A stretch of DNA of 64,000 nucleotides from Actinomycetes bacterium (GTDB taxonomy: Bacteria > Actinomycetota > Acidimicrobiia > Acidimicrobiales > JAMCPL01): assembly GCA_021841005.1 (NCBI GenBank), contig JAKBVZ010000035.1, forward strand, positions 1-64,000. Reading direction: 5' to 3'. Numbering within the stretch: position 1 is the stretch's first letter; each line of letters begins with the position of its first letter. The position numbers and the translations under genes are program-made. This document shows, in pieces, positions 19,237 to 28,773 of the stretch. The notes under the pieces were generated by a model. That model was given only the letters and a program-made list of their open reading frames with translations, was not told the DNA's origin and did not search any database.

Positions 19237-20868
19237 ATGTCTATTCGCAATATTCTACAGCAATCCATAGCAGATGCGATGGCGGATCTGGGTGCAGAAT
19301 TGCTACCCGGGTCCATCCACCTCGAACGCCCCTTGCGCATCGAACACGGGGACTGGTCGAGCAACATTGCGCTCGCCTCTGCAAAGCATCTGAGGAAGAG
19401 CCCGAGAGAGGTTGCGCAGTGTGTATGCGAGAGTATCGCACAGAGGGGAGTCGAACATCTCGAATCCGTGGAAGTGGCAGGACCGGGGTTTGTCAATTTC
19501 CATCTGGACACAGGGTGGCTGCACGACGTATTACTGGAGGTGATAGCCAAAGGAGAGGATGGCTATGGGAGGTTGGACTTGGGTCATGGGGAGAAGGTCA
19601 ATCTGGAGTTTGTCTCCGCCAACCCGACCGGTCCCATCCATGTGGGCAACGGCTGGTGGGGTGCATACGGGGACTCACTTGCGAGGGTGATGGAACGTTG
19701 CGGGTATTCGGTGCACCGTGAGTATTACGTGAATGATACCGGCAGGCAGGTGCAGCTATTGGGGGAGAGCCTGCTTGCGCGTAAGAGAGGGGAAGAGGTG
19801 CCGGAGGGCGGGTACCGGGGCGCTTACGTGGAAAAGCTGGCGGAAGAGTACGATGGACCGCAGGATGCGATGGCGGCCGGCAAGTGGGCGACAGATGGGA
19901 TACTCGCTGAGATAGAACGCACCCTTTCCATCGTCGGCATTCACTATGACGAATGGTATTCCCAAGCATCGGTGGAAGAGTCCGGATTTCTCTATGAAAC
20001 GATAGAGGTGTTACGTGGTCAAGGACTGGTGGAGGAGAGGGATGGCGCAACGTGGTTCCTCGCCTCAAACTTGGGTGACACGAGGGACAGGGTGCTCATA
20101 AAGGATGACGGTACGCCAACCTATCTGGCTGGCGATCTGGCATACCATCGCAACAAGTTGGATGTACGTGGTTTCGACCGTGCGGTGGACATCTTCGGCG
20201 CGGACCATCAAGGCCAGGTGCCCAGCCTGAAAGCGGGAATCACGGCGCTCGGGATAGATCCTGACCGTCTGGAGATACTCATAGGGCAGATGGTATCGCT
20301 CGTGGATGGCGGGCAGGCGGGTAAGATGTCGAAGAGGTCAGGCAATTTTGTTCCTCTGGACGACCTGGTTGCCGACATAGGGCCGGATGCGACGAGGTTG
20401 CTGGCTCTCATGGGGTCTTTGGACCAGGCCTCTACGTTGGATCTCGATATTGTACGCAGCCAATCCATGGAGAACCCTGTGTATTACATCCAGTATGCTT
20501 ATGCCAGGATACAGTCTCTGGGAAGGGTGCAGGCCGGACGATCCATCGAGCGTATCCCTATCGAGAAGACTGACCTAAGCCTGCTTGCTCATCCCCGTGA
20601 AATGGAGATTCTCAGGGCATTGGAAGTCATGCCCGACATAGTGGCGGAAGCATGCGAGGAGAGGGCACCGCACAAGCTGACCACCTGGGTGAGGCGGCTT
20701 GCTGCGGCTTTTCATGGGTTTTACCACGACTGCCCGGTGCTTCCCCTGGCTGCAAACAGCGAAGACGCGATGCTGCTGAATGCCAGGCTCTGGCTGGTGG
20801 AGGGATGCCGGATAGGCATGGCTACGGCGCTGTCACTTCTAGGTGTCTCGGCACCCGATAGGATGTGA
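19237..20868 (+). CDS. argS: Arginyl-tRNA synthetase
   Basis: This class I synthetase charges tRNA-Arg. It has 543 residues. The N-terminal additive domain is followed by the HIGH-type motif NPTGPIHVGNGWWGAYGD (around residue 135), then LIKDDGTPTYLAGDLAYH, FGADHQGQV and the KMSKS-type loop KMSKRSGNFVPLDDLV (around residue 363). The C-terminal helical domain, AYARIQSL to HGFYHDCPVL, binds the anticodon. The ATG has no ribosome-binding site and a -10 box close by, indicating a leaderless mRNA. The gene is divergent from tRNA-Arg(CCG) and is followed after 3 bp by lysA, the usual argS-lysA pair. Confidence 0.97.
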   Translation: MSIRNILQQSIADAMADLGAELLPGSIHLERPLRIEHGDWSSNIALASAKHLRKSPREVAQCVCESIAQRGVEHLESVEVAGPGFVNFHLDTGWLHDVLLEVIAKGEDGYGRLDLGHGEKVNLEFVSANPTGPIHVGNGWWGAYGDSLARVMERCGYSVHREYYVNDTGRQVQLLGESLLARKRGEEVPEGGYRGAYVEKLAEEYDGPQDAMAAGKWATDGILAEIERTLSIVGIHYDEWYSQASVEESGFLYETIEVLRGQGLVEERDGATWFLASNLGDTRDRVLIKDDGTPTYLAGDLAYHRNKLDVRGFDRAVDIFGADHQGQVPSLKAGITALGIDPDRLEILIGQMVSLVDGGQAGKMSKRSGNFVPLDDLVADIGPDATRLLALMGSLDQASTLDLDIVRSQSMENPVYYIQYAYARIQSLGRVQAGRSIERIPIEKTDLSLLAHPREMEILRALEVMPDIVAEACEERAPHKLTTWVRRLAAAFHGFYHDCPVLPLAANSEDAMLLNARLWLVEGCRIGMATALSLLGVSAPDRM

Positions 20869-20871
20869 GCA

Positions 20872-22245
20872 GTGAGATCCACCCCGATCGCAAGACACCT
20901 CCTGCCCGACAGCGCTACGGTCGATGCCGACGGGATGTTGTGTGTAGGTGGGATAAGACTTGATGAGCTTGCTGGTTCTTTCGGAACACCGTTGTTTGTT
21001 TACGATGAGGATCACCTGCGTGCTCGGTGCAGGGAGGCCAGGCAGGCATGGGGGGATGGAGTCGCCTACGCATCCAAGGCGTTCCTGTGCATTGCCATGG
21101 CGAGGCTGGTCCATCAGGAGGGCCTGAGGCTGGATGTGGCTAGCGAGGGTGAGATGCATGTGGCCATCAAGGCGGGAGTACCTCCGTCGAGCCTGGTCCT
21201 TCACGGGAACAATAAACCTGATTCTGAGATTGCCTCCGCCTTGAGCTACGGCGTGGGACGCATAGTAGTGGATTCTTTTGACGAAATACATCGCATCGAT
21301 AAGATCATATCCAAGATGAACGAGCCCGGCAGATCTCCGCAGGCGCTCATGGTCAGGATCAATCCTGGCATAGAAGCCCATACGCATGAGTACGTAAGGA
21401 CCGGCCAGGCAGATTCGAAATTTGGGTTTTCCATCGACAATGGGGACGCATTGTCTGCCGCCCGGCGAATCATCCAGATGAAAGGGGTGGAGCTTGCCGG
21501 TCTCCATGCCCATATAGGCAGCCAGATATTCGATGTTGGACATTTCGAAGAGGAGGTAAAACTGCTGGTGGGACTTGCCGGCGAGCTGGCCGGAGACGTT
21601 GGAGCAGAGATGGGTGGGCCGCCCGGATCTGGTAGTGCCGGCGATCTGTTTGGTGCCGGCGATCCAGGCGGGTTTGAACTCTGCATAGGTGGGGGCCTTG
21701 GAGTCGCTTACCTGTCGGATGAGAGCGCGCCTACGATCTCAAGGTGGGCTCAAGCCGTCAGCCAGGTCGCCAGGGAAAGTGGTGGCAATCTACGGTTGCG
21801 TATCACAGCCGAGCCAGGGCGGGCGATCGCCGCTGTTGCAGGCATGACTCTCTACACTGTCGGTACTGTTAAGGACATAGCCGGGATCCGCACCTACCTG
21901 TCCGTTGACGGCGGGATGAGTGACAATCCGCGTCCTGTCCTCTACGGCAGTGGATACGAGGCGTTTCTGGCCAGGGAAGCGTATGTGGAGCGATCCAGGA
22001 GGGTACGGATAGTAGGTAAACACTGTGAGTCCGGGGACATCGTGGTCGCTGATGGTATGGTTCCTGCAGACGTATCAGTTGGCGACTTGCTTGTTACTCC
22101 AGTCACGGGTGCGTACGGGTATTCGATGGCTTCCAATTACAACAAGGTTCCACGTCCTGCTGTAGTGTTTGTCTCTTCCGGCAATGCAAAGGTCGTGGTG
22201 AGACGAGAGTCGCTTGACGATGTGTGTCGCCTAGATGTCGGCTGA
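20872..22245 (+). CDS. lysA: Diaminopimelate decarboxylase
   Basis: This PLP enzyme converts meso-diaminopimelate to L-lysine. The PLP lysine is in VAYASKAFLC (Lys69). Other signatures are LDVASEGEM, LHGNNK, VRINPGIEAHTHEYVRTGQ, KFGFSI, HAHIGSQIFD, GGGLGVAY, EPGRAIAA and HCESGDIV (catalytic cysteine). A Gly-rich insert (MGGPPGSGSAGDLFGAGDPG) lies between the HIGSQ region and GGGLGVAY. The GTG start is 3 bp after the argS stop, so translation is coupled. Hom and ThrC, from the same aspartate family, lie downstream after one methyltransferase gene. Confidence 0.97.
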   Translation: MRSTPIARHLLPDSATVDADGMLCVGGIRLDELAGSFGTPLFVYDEDHLRARCREARQAWGDGVAYASKAFLCIAMARLVHQEGLRLDVASEGEMHVAIKAGVPPSSLVLHGNNKPDSEIASALSYGVGRIVVDSFDEIHRIDKIISKMNEPGRSPQALMVRINPGIEAHTHEYVRTGQADSKFGFSIDNGDALSAARRIIQMKGVELAGLHAHIGSQIFDVGHFEEEVKLLVGLAGELAGDVGAEMGGPPGSGSAGDLFGAGDPGGFELCIGGGLGVAYLSDESAPTISRWAQAVSQVARESGGNLRLRITAEPGRAIAAVAGMTLYTVGTVKDIAGIRTYLSVDGGMSDNPRPVLYGSGYEAFLAREAYVERSRRVRIVGKHCESGDIVVADGMVPADVSVGDLLVTPVTGAYGYSMASNYNKVPRPAVVFVSSGNAKVVVRRESLDDVCRLDVG

Positions 22246-22256
22246 GGTGCGGGGCA

Positions 22257-22310
22257 GGAGACCACGCAAATGATGGAGACCGCGCAGATGATGGAGACCG
22301 CGCAGATGAT
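22257..22310 (+). repeat. 18-bp tandem repeat between lysA and the methyltransferase
   Basis: Three copies of GGAGACCGCGCAGATGAT (the first with two mismatches) lie just before the ATG at 22325. They contain GGAG followed by ATG in each copy, so each repeat could offer a ribosome-binding site and start. Confidence 0.9.
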
Positions 22311-22324
22311 GCTGCATACTGCAG

Positions 22325-24040
22325 ATGAATGACCAATTCGAAGTGATGGGCGCTCTCGGGAGGCTGCTCGACGAAGCGGGCTATGCCGAGCTATACAGAG
22401 CGGTCGCAGGAGATCGCTTGCCGGCTGTAGACGCGGCAGCTGCGAGAAGGACAGTATCGTTGCTGCCGTCACCGGAGCGCGAGATGGCAAGTGCATTCAT
22501 TTTTGGTGATGACGTAGACGTTATGCACGGAGATCCCTCGAGTGTGCGACCGGGAGCAGCAGGTCGGTCTCTGGCCATCCCCGCTAGCGATGGGGCTAAA
22601 CCTACCGACCGTGGGCCAGGGATACCTGGCAACCCGGAAGGGCATCTGCCGGAGGCCAGGGTGGTCGAGTCGTCCAGAGAAGGATTCCTGGAGGTGACGG
22701 ATAGGCTTGTCCAGGTAGGGCTGGCGGTGGATGGGTCCAGTGGCCGGCACACTACGGGGTGGATCGTCGTACCATACAATGGAGGTTACCTTCTTGTGGA
22801 TAGGTTCGCGCCGTACGGCGGCGGTGATGTACATGTGTACATTGGAAATGATTCGCTGATGCTTGGTTCTCTCGTGCGCTGCCCTCAGGGTGCAAAGCTA
22901 CTGGATCTTGGCGCAGGTTCTGGAATCTTCGGGCTCCTCTCGGCTGGTGCGGGGAATCATGCCACACTGGTCGATATTGATGCACGGTCCATCGCTTTTT
23001 GCCGTTTGAACGAAGCATTGAACAGGTCAATTGGCAGGTTGGACCATCCGGTGAGGATACTGCAGGGCGATCTGTTCGAGCCGGTGCAAGGAGAGAGGTT
23101 CGATGTCATCGTCACTTTGGCGCCCTACGTGCCCAGCATTTCCATAGGGCAGGTGCCCCTGTTTGCCGATGGAGGGGAAGACGGGCTGGCTGTTCTCGGA
23201 AGGGTGCTTGATGAGGCACCGGCCCATCTGGAGGAGGGTGGTGAGCTACTGGCGCTGATGCAGGTGATGATAGGGCCGGATCGGCGCCCGCTGGTCTGCG
23301 ATATGCTCGACGACATCCTTGTACGGGAAGCCGAGCTGGGCAGGACCATGGAAGTGAGGATGACTCTTCATGATGTGCACTACCTGTGGCCTTATGCTCT
23401 TGATCTTGCCGGACAGCTTGCGATGGAGCAAGGAGCACAGGTTGCAAGTGCGGAGACTGAGACGGGTTCACGAATGGCGGGAAACAGGCAGCCGGCGGAT
23501 CAGGTGGAGATGGCGGAACGTATGGTGGCATCCTGGAGAGGCATGGGAGTGAGTTGCGTAGCTACTGCACTATTGCGCCTCCGACATACGGGTCGGGCAA
23601 CTCGTACTGACGATGGCTCTGGCGAGGGTTCTGGCGAGGGTTCTCCGAAAAGAGGCGCTCATGGTCGTGACGCAACCCGGGATGCAGGTGGCAGGCCGGT
23701 GGATGGTTCGAGGGACGGTGTAGGTCAGCTTGAATTGGTCATCGTAGATGTACCATGGTTGCCGTCTGATATACCAGTATTGCGTGGAGAGGGCTTGGCG
23801 GGACCATCCCATGTGCTTACGGTGAGTGCTCCTGGGGCTGGAACCTACCAGGTCGATGTTCCTACGGCCAAGTTGCTAGGGGCATGTGATGGGAGACGTT
23901 CATTGAGCGAGATCGTACCCGAGGTCTGGCCTGAGGGTTCCTCCAGCAAAAGCATGTCGTTGCTTGATGTGGCTATGGAAAAGTGCGCCAGGTTGGAGAA
24001 AGCTGGTATGTTGGCTAGGAGGATCGGTGAGGTGCACTAG
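22325..24040 (+). CDS. PrmC/HemK-like class I SAM-dependent methyltransferase
   Basis: This 571-residue protein has a central class I methyltransferase fold: LLDLGAGSGIFGLLSA (SAM loop, around residues 191-206), ATLVDIDARSIAFCRLNEAL (acidic ribose-binding residue) and GERFDVIVTLAPYVPSI. The last replaces the NPPY of PrmC with LAPY, so glutamine methylation is not assured. It resembles large actinobacterial methyltransferases with an N-terminal helical domain and a C-terminal winged-helix-like part (DVPTAKLLGACDGRRSLSEI). Residues about 60-110 and 430-465 are low complexity, the second with a SGEG repeat (12-bp units near 23620-23645). The substrate is unknown. Confidence 0.75.
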   Translation: MNDQFEVMGALGRLLDEAGYAELYRAVAGDRLPAVDAAAARRTVSLLPSPEREMASAFIFGDDVDVMHGDPSSVRPGAAGRSLAIPASDGAKPTDRGPGIPGNPEGHLPEARVVESSREGFLEVTDRLVQVGLAVDGSSGRHTTGWIVVPYNGGYLLVDRFAPYGGGDVHVYIGNDSLMLGSLVRCPQGAKLLDLGAGSGIFGLLSAGAGNHATLVDIDARSIAFCRLNEALNRSIGRLDHPVRILQGDLFEPVQGERFDVIVTLAPYVPSISIGQVPLFADGGEDGLAVLGRVLDEAPAHLEEGGELLALMQVMIGPDRRPLVCDMLDDILVREAELGRTMEVRMTLHDVHYLWPYALDLAGQLAMEQGAQVASAETETGSRMAGNRQPADQVEMAERMVASWRGMGVSCVATALLRLRHTGRATRTDDGSGEGSGEGSPKRGAHGRDATRDAGGRPVDGSRDGVGQLELVIVDVPWLPSDIPVLRGEGLAGPSHVLTVSAPGAGTYQVDVPTAKLLGACDGRRSLSEIVPEVWPEGSSSKSMSLLDVAMEKCARLEKAGMLARRIGEVH

Positions 24041-24201
24041 CCGGGGACGGCGCGATGGTGCCTGTCAGTTATGAACTATAGGAGGGGAAGGGCCCGTGCC
24101 GTATTTTGTGGAAGGAGTATACCGTATTGTACAGCATGCATTCTACTGCCATGGTAGCTGTATGAGGGTGTGCGGCGAGATGGAAGTGAAAGAGGCCTCA
24201 A

Positions 24202-25758
24202 GTGACGGGTAGCCATGATCACCAGGGGCAGGCATTGGTGCGTTGCGCCGTTCTGGGTTGTGGCAATGTGGGCTCAGCCCTGATCTCGCTTCTCGTGAAC
24301 GGACGTGATGAGATCAGGAAACGTTCCGGGATTGATCTGGAGATAGCCGGGGTGGCGGTGAGAGATACGGCCAAAGAGAGGCCACTATTGCCGGATGCTC
24401 TTTCCAGGGAGCTTTTTACGGATGACCCATTTGCATTGGTGGATGACAGCTCCGTGGATGTCGTTGTCGAACTGATAGGAGGGATCTCTCCTGCCGGGCA
24501 GGTGATCGACAGGGCTATAGCATCTGGGAAATCCGTGGTCAGTGCCAACAAGGAATTACTGGCTACTCGCGGCGCCGACCTTGTGGCTACTGCGGCATCT
24601 GCGGGCGTAGATCTGCTGTACGAGGCTGCTGTAGCAGGTGCAATCCCCATAGTGCGACTCCTCAGTGAGTCTCTTGCCGTGGAACAGGTATACAGGGTGG
24701 CTGGGATCATGAACGGTACCACCAACTACGTGCTTACATCGATGTCGGAAGATGGTATCGGTTACGAGGAGGCGCTTTCAAGGGCGCAGAGCCTGGGCCT
24801 GGCGGAGAGTGATCCGACCGCTGATGTGGATGGCCATGATGCCGCGGCCAAGGTGGCCATCCTCTCCAGTATCGCCTACAGTTGCGATGTCCGCTTGGAC
24901 GATATAGCGAGAGAAGGTATTACCGGTGTACGTGCTGTCGATGTAGAGTATGCCAGGCAATTGGGTTACGTGATCAAGTTGCTTGCCATTGCGGAATCTG
25001 TTGCCGAGCCCGGCGCTGCACCCGGCGCTGCACAACCAGCGAGGTCCGTTGCCGTGCCATCGGTTGCGAATTCCGGTGCGATTGCCGGCGGGAATACCAG
25101 GGACATCACGGTTGCGGGCAATGCAATTATGAGTACCGGTGGGGCAGTGGTGAGTACCGGTGGGGCAGTGGACGGGCAGGTCTCGGGGAATCAATCGGGA
25201 GACCAATTGGGAGACCAACTTGTCAACATGCCGGAGATATCTGTTCGGGTGTATCCTGCGATGGTGCCGGTGTCCCATCCTCTGGCTTCGGTCAGGGGAG
25301 CATACAACGCCGTGTATGTAGAGGGGATGAGTTGCGGTCAGATCATGCTCTATGGCCAGGGTGCCGGTGGTGTGCCTACCGCTTCTGCCGTTCTCGGTGA
25401 TCTAGTGGACGCGGCCACCAGGCGGCTTGCCGGTCACAGGCCTTACGGGTCGTCTATTCCTGTACGCAGAGTTGCTCCTAGAGCACGGATCAGCCCGCCG
25501 GATCGCTTGCGTTGCGCTTGGTACCTGAATATGGACGTAACGGATCGTCCAGGCGTACTGGCTTCGGTTGCGCAGGTATTTGGAGACAACGACATCTCGA
25601 TACGTTCAATGGAGCAGGTCGGCATGGGAGACGAGGCCAGGTTGGTCTTTGTAACCCATGAGGCACTGGAGGGCAATGTTCAAAGGACGCTTACGGAACT
25701 CCGGCAACTCGATGTTGTCGAAGATGTTGGTGGAATCCTCCGCGTCTTCGGCGCGTAA
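24202..25758 (+). CDS. hom: Homoserine dehydrogenase with internal low-complexity insert
   Basis: NAD(P)-dependent reduction of aspartate semialdehyde to homoserine, for threonine and methionine. The nucleotide-binding loop is [14 protein letters not shown]. Catalytic-domain motifs are [60 protein letters not shown] and [15 protein letters not shown]. An ACT regulatory domain ends the protein ([20 protein letters not shown]). It has 518 residues against the usual 430 or so. An insert of about 70 residues after LLAIAESV contains GAAPGAA, two copies of STGGAV and [10 protein letters not shown] before homology resumes at [11 protein letters not shown]. The GTG start has an AGAGG ribosome-binding site. 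thrC follows after 167 bp; thrB is not present. Confidence 0.95.
   Translation: MTGSHDHQGQALVRCAVLGCGNVGSALISLLVNGRDEIRKRSGIDLEIAGVAVRDTAKERPLLPDALSRELFTDDPFALVDDSSVDVVVELIGGISPAGQVIDRAIASGKSVVSANKELLATRGADLVATAASAGVDLLYEAAVAGAIPIVRLLSESLAVEQVYRVAGIMNGTTNYVLTSMSEDGIGYEEALSRAQSLGLAESDPTADVDGHDAAAKVAILSSIAYSCDVRLDDIAREGITGVRAVDVEYARQLGYVIKLLAIAESVAEPGAAPGAAQPARSVAVPSVANSGAIAGGNTRDITVAGNAIMSTGGAVVSTGGAVDGQVSGNQSGDQLGDQLVNMPEISVRVYPAMVPVSHPLASVRGAYNAVYVEGMSCGQIMLYGQGAGGVPTASAVLGDLVDAATRRLAGHRPYGSSIPVRRVAPRARISPPDRLRCAWYLNMDVTDRPGVLASVAQVFGDNDISIRSMEQVGMGDEARLVFVTHEALEGNVQRTLTELRQLDVVEDVGGILRVFGA
25131..25172 (+). repeat. 21-bp tandem repeat inside hom
   Basis: Two copies of GAGTACCGGTGGGGCAGTGG plus one base encode the repeated STGGAV(V/D) in the hom insert. 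A CCCGGCGCTGCA duplication lies upstream in the same insert. Confidence 0.9.
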
Positions 25759-25925
25759 CGGTCCGGTGGACTCTTACGCGGAGGAAAGGTAGGCCACGAC
25801 GGCCACATCATCAGCTGATTGGGCACGAGCGTGATACTTCCAGGACAGGGCGGGACAGGCTGGGGCCGGGCAGGACAGTCCAGGACAGGCTAGGCTGTGG
25901 ATGTGGTAGATACCGTGATCGACGT

Positions 25926-27041
25926 ATGTTGAATGGCACCGGGGCTGAAGTGCCCTCAATATCCGAAGCTATCGAGGATGCTACGGGTGTACGCGCTGCT
26001 AATCCCAGATGGCCCGGAGTCATAGAGACCTACCGGTCGTACCTGCCTGTATCGAGCGGAACACCTGTAGTCACCCTTCTGGAAGGTGGCACGCCTCTTC
26101 TCGAGGCCCCACGCCTGTCGAGAATCGTGGGATCCCAGGTATACCTCAAGCTGGAAGGGATGAATCCCACTGGTTCCTTCAAGGACAGGGGGATGACCAT
26201 GGCCATGTCCAAGGCCGTAGAGAGTTCGAGCCAGGCTGTCATATGCGCTTCCACTGGGAATACGTCAGCTTCGGCAGCGGCATATTCCGCCCGTGCAGGG
26301 ATCACCTGTGCTGTTCTCATACCGGAAGGGCATATTGCGTTGGGCAAACTTGCTCAAGCATTGGTGCATGGTGCAAGAGTCCTGCAGGTCAGGGGCAATT
26401 TCGATGAGGCGCTGGACATTGTGCGGGATCTTGGTGAGCACTATCCGATCACCATCGTCAACTCCATAAATCCCTACAGGATAGAGGGACAGAAGACGGC
26501 GGCGTTCGAGATATGTGACGTGCTGGGGCAGGCCCCCGATTACCATCTGTTACCGGTTGGTAACGCCGGCAACATTACCGCTTACTGGAAGGGTTACAAG
26601 GAGTACTGTGAGGCGGGCAAGGTTGCCGGGATACCAGTGATGCTCGGCTTCCAGGCTGAGGGTGCCGCTCCGATCGTGCTGGGGCATCCCGTGGAACGGC
26701 CGGAGACTATTGCAACCGCGATACGGATAGGCAATCCTGCATCGTGGAAAGGGGCATTGCAGGCCGTGGAGGCGTCGCGCGGGAAGATCACGACAGTAAG
26801 CGACGCCGAGATACTGAGCGCATACAGGCTGCTGGCCACGGAGGAATCCGTATTCTGTGAGGCAGCTTCGGCGGCATCTGTTGCCGGCCTTCTTAAGTCT
26901 CAGATACCGGCGGGCTCCCTGGTGGTATGCGTCCTTACCGGCCATGGATTGAAGGATCCTGACTTGGCGATAAGCCAGATAGAGGTACCCAAGCCTGTAG
27001 ATGCAACCAGGGATGCTGTGCTGGAAGCGCTGGATATGTAA
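25926..27041 (+). CDS. thrC: Threonine synthase
   Basis: This PLP enzyme converts O-phosphohomoserine to L-threonine. The PLP lysine is Lys86 in [15 protein letters not shown]. Other family blocks are [90 protein letters not shown] and [13 protein letters not shown]. The 371-residue length is normal. A GGACAGG-rich repeat region (about 25840-25895) lies between hom and thrC. Homoserine kinase (thrB) must be elsewhere. The next gene starts the purine-catabolic island 65 bp downstream. Confidence 0.96.
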   Translation: MLNGTGAEVPSISEAIEDATGVRAANPRWPGVIETYRSYLPVSSGTPVVTLLEGGTPLLEAPRLSRIVGSQVYLKLEGMNPTGSFKDRGMTMAMSKAVESSSQAVICASTGNTSASAAAYSARAGITCAVLIPEGHIALGKLAQALVHGARVLQVRGNFDEALDIVRDLGEHYPITIVNSINPYRIEGQKTAAFEICDVLGQAPDYHLLPVGNAGNITAYWKGYKEYCEAGKVAGIPVMLGFQAEGAAPIVLGHPVERPETIATAIRIGNPASWKGALQAVEASRGKITTVSDAEILSAYRLLATEESVFCEAASAASVAGLLKSQIPAGSLVVCVLTGHGLKDPDLAISQIEVPKPVDATRDAVLEALDM

Positions 27042-27106
27042 TATCGGGCAGTGCAGTTTCCTGCCTCAGAACCAGGCACCGGACAACTGCGTACAGCTCA
27101 GAGGGG

Positions 27107-28024
27107 ATGTCGATTAGTCTATCTTCTATGGCAACGATGAGTGGTATTGCGCGCCCTGTTTCGGTGGAGGGCGTACTTGATGTGCTTGATGAGGATCCTG
27201 CAACGCAGGTCTTGGCAGGTGGTACTGATTTTATGGTGGAAGTCAATTACGGCCACAGGAAGCCGCAGTCAATTGTTGCGCTTTCACGCGTGGCCGGAAT
27301 GCGCACCTGGCAGGTGGTAGAAGATCATCTGGTGATAGGGGCTGGGGTCACTTACAGCCAAGTCATGAAGGAGCAACTGGCTGATCTGTTGCCTGGTCTG
27401 GCCCAAGCGGCGCGAACGGTGGGATCACCGCAGATACGCAATGCCGGTACGATAGGCGGCAACCTCGGGACCGCCTCACCCGCAGGCGACAGCCTGCCGA
27501 TCCTGCTGGCGCTGGATGCGCTGGTCAATATACGTTCGAAGCATTCCAGCCGCAGCCTGCGAGTGGACGAGTACGTGATAGGACCTAAAAAGCACGCTCT
27601 CCAGCCTGGAGAAATAATTGTATCGGTACGGATACCCCTCAGCGATACTTCTCAGGAGTTTCTCAAGGTGGGTACGAGGAACGCCATGGTTATCTCTGTA
27701 GCCGGCCTGGCGCTTGTCGTCGACTGGAAATCGGGCCGGGTAGGTTGCGGTCTCGGATCTGTCGGACCTACACCGATTAGGGCCAGTGAAGCAGAGGCAT
27801 GGCTGGCCGGCGTCATCGACTGGGAGAATCGCCGCATCCCTGACAGAGATGGCTATGGGCAGGAATTCGGTCGGCTCGTTGCCCGTGCGGCCAGCCCGAT
27901 AGATGACCATCGCTCCAGTGCGGCATATCGCAGTTATGCTCTTAGCGTGTGCGGCAAGCGAGCATACGAGCGCATACGCCGTCAACAGCGGCAAGTTCTT
28001 CCAGGTATCGTGAATGGAGAATGA
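27107..28024 (+). CDS. Molybdenum hydroxylase FAD-binding subunit (XdhB/CoxM type)
   Basis: The FAD-carrying subunit of a three-subunit xanthine-dehydrogenase-like enzyme; it passes electrons from the Fe-S subunit to the final acceptor. FAD motifs are QVLAGGTDFMVEV (residues about 35-47) and, further on, SPQIRNAGTIGGNLGTASPAGDSLPILLALDA, followed by EIIVSVRIP. The 305 residues match the family. Its TGA overlaps the ATG of the Fe-S subunit by 4 bp (ATGA), so the subunits are translationally coupled. The gene opens the island that follows thrC. The substrate is not fixed by this subunit; purine is inferred from the neighbours. Confidence 0.92.
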   Translation: MSISLSSMATMSGIARPVSVEGVLDVLDEDPATQVLAGGTDFMVEVNYGHRKPQSIVALSRVAGMRTWQVVEDHLVIGAGVTYSQVMKEQLADLLPGLAQAARTVGSPQIRNAGTIGGNLGTASPAGDSLPILLALDALVNIRSKHSSRSLRVDEYVIGPKKHALQPGEIIVSVRIPLSDTSQEFLKVGTRNAMVISVAGLALVVDWKSGRVGCGLGSVGPTPIRASEAEAWLAGVIDWENRRIPDRDGYGQEFGRLVARAASPIDDHRSSAAYRSYALSVCGKRAYERIRRQQRQVLPGIVNGE

Positions 28025-28770
28025 GTGTTATGGATGCAAGTGCCAATAAGGTCAATACGGTATTGCCGGAGAGCACGGTGAGGGTGGATCTAAGGATCAA
28101 TGGAAGGAACTACGTTCTTCCAGATATTTGGATAGGTGAGAACCTGCTCTATGTGTTGCGTGAACGCTTGGGTCTCCCTGGCTCGAAGAATGCTTGCGAA
28201 CAGGGGGAATGTGGCTCGTGTTCTGTGCTTGTCGATGGCATGCTTGTCTGTGCATGTCTGGTGCTGGCAGCAGATGCATCTGGGTGCGAGATAACAACCG
28301 TTGAGGGACTGGGCCGTACTCTTGCCGATCCTGCGGATTCGAGTGGGCAGGAGGAGGGGCAGACGCAGGGGCAGGGGCAGACGCAGGGGCAGGGGCAGGG
28401 GCAGACGCAGGAGGAGCGGCAGGGGCAGGGGCAGGGGGAGCAGGACCTTGCCGGGCCGACGATAATTGCATCGTCTATGCCGATGCCGCAATTGCAGGAT
28501 ATTAGCGTTACCGATGGCATGTCTTTCGAGGGAGCGCTATCCAGGATGCACCCCGTGCAACAGGCATTCGTCAACACTGGGGCGATACAGTGCGGGTTCT
28601 GCACTCCTGGGTTGGTGGTGGCGGTTGCTGACCTGCTGAGCCACAACCCCCATCCTTCGGCGTTGCAGGTTCGGGAGGCCATATCGGGTAACCTGTGCCG
28701 GTGCACCGGGTACGGTCGCATCTTTGCCGCTGTTCGCCGGGCCGAGGAACTACTTGCTGGAACTGCCTAG
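28021..28770 (+). CDS. Molybdenum hydroxylase [2Fe-2S] subunit with Gln/Gly repeat insert
   Basis: The small electron-transfer subunit. The N-terminal plant-type ferredoxin domain shows NACEQGECGSCSVLVDGMLVCAC. The C-terminal domain carries the second cluster: QCGFCTPGLVVAVADLL and GNLCRCTGYGRIFAAV. The usual length is about 160; this has 249. The extra residues lie between the two domains and start EEGQTQGQGQTQGQGQGQTQ, encoded by imperfect GGGCAG units. The start is the ATG at 28021, coupled to the FAD subunit; the ORF track runs back into that gene. The insert lies at a natural linker, so both clusters look intact. Confidence 0.93.
   Translation: MSVMDASANKVNTVLPESTVRVDLRINGRNYVLPDIWIGENLLYVLRERLGLPGSKNACEQGECGSCSVLVDGMLVCACLVLAADASGCEITTVEGLGRTLADPADSSGQEEGQTQGQGQTQGQGQGQTQEERQGQGQGEQDLAGPTIIASSMPMPQLQDISVTDGMSFEGALSRMHPVQQAFVNTGAIQCGFCTPGLVVAVADLLSHNPHPSALQVREAISGNLCRCTGYGRIFAAVRRAEELLAGTA
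28345..28443 (+). repeat. 6-bp (GGGCAG)-based repeat in the Fe-S subunit gene
   Basis: Imperfect repeats of GGGCAG/ACGCAG encode a run of Gln-Gly and Gln-Thr dipeptides in the linker between the two Fe-S domains. Confidence 0.9.
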
Positions 28771-28773
28771 CCT

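Noticed and set aside
22325-24040. Annotation of the methyltransferase as true PrmC (release-factor glutamine methylase)
   Set aside because: The NPPY motif that positions the glutamine is replaced by LAPY, and the protein is twice the size of PrmC.
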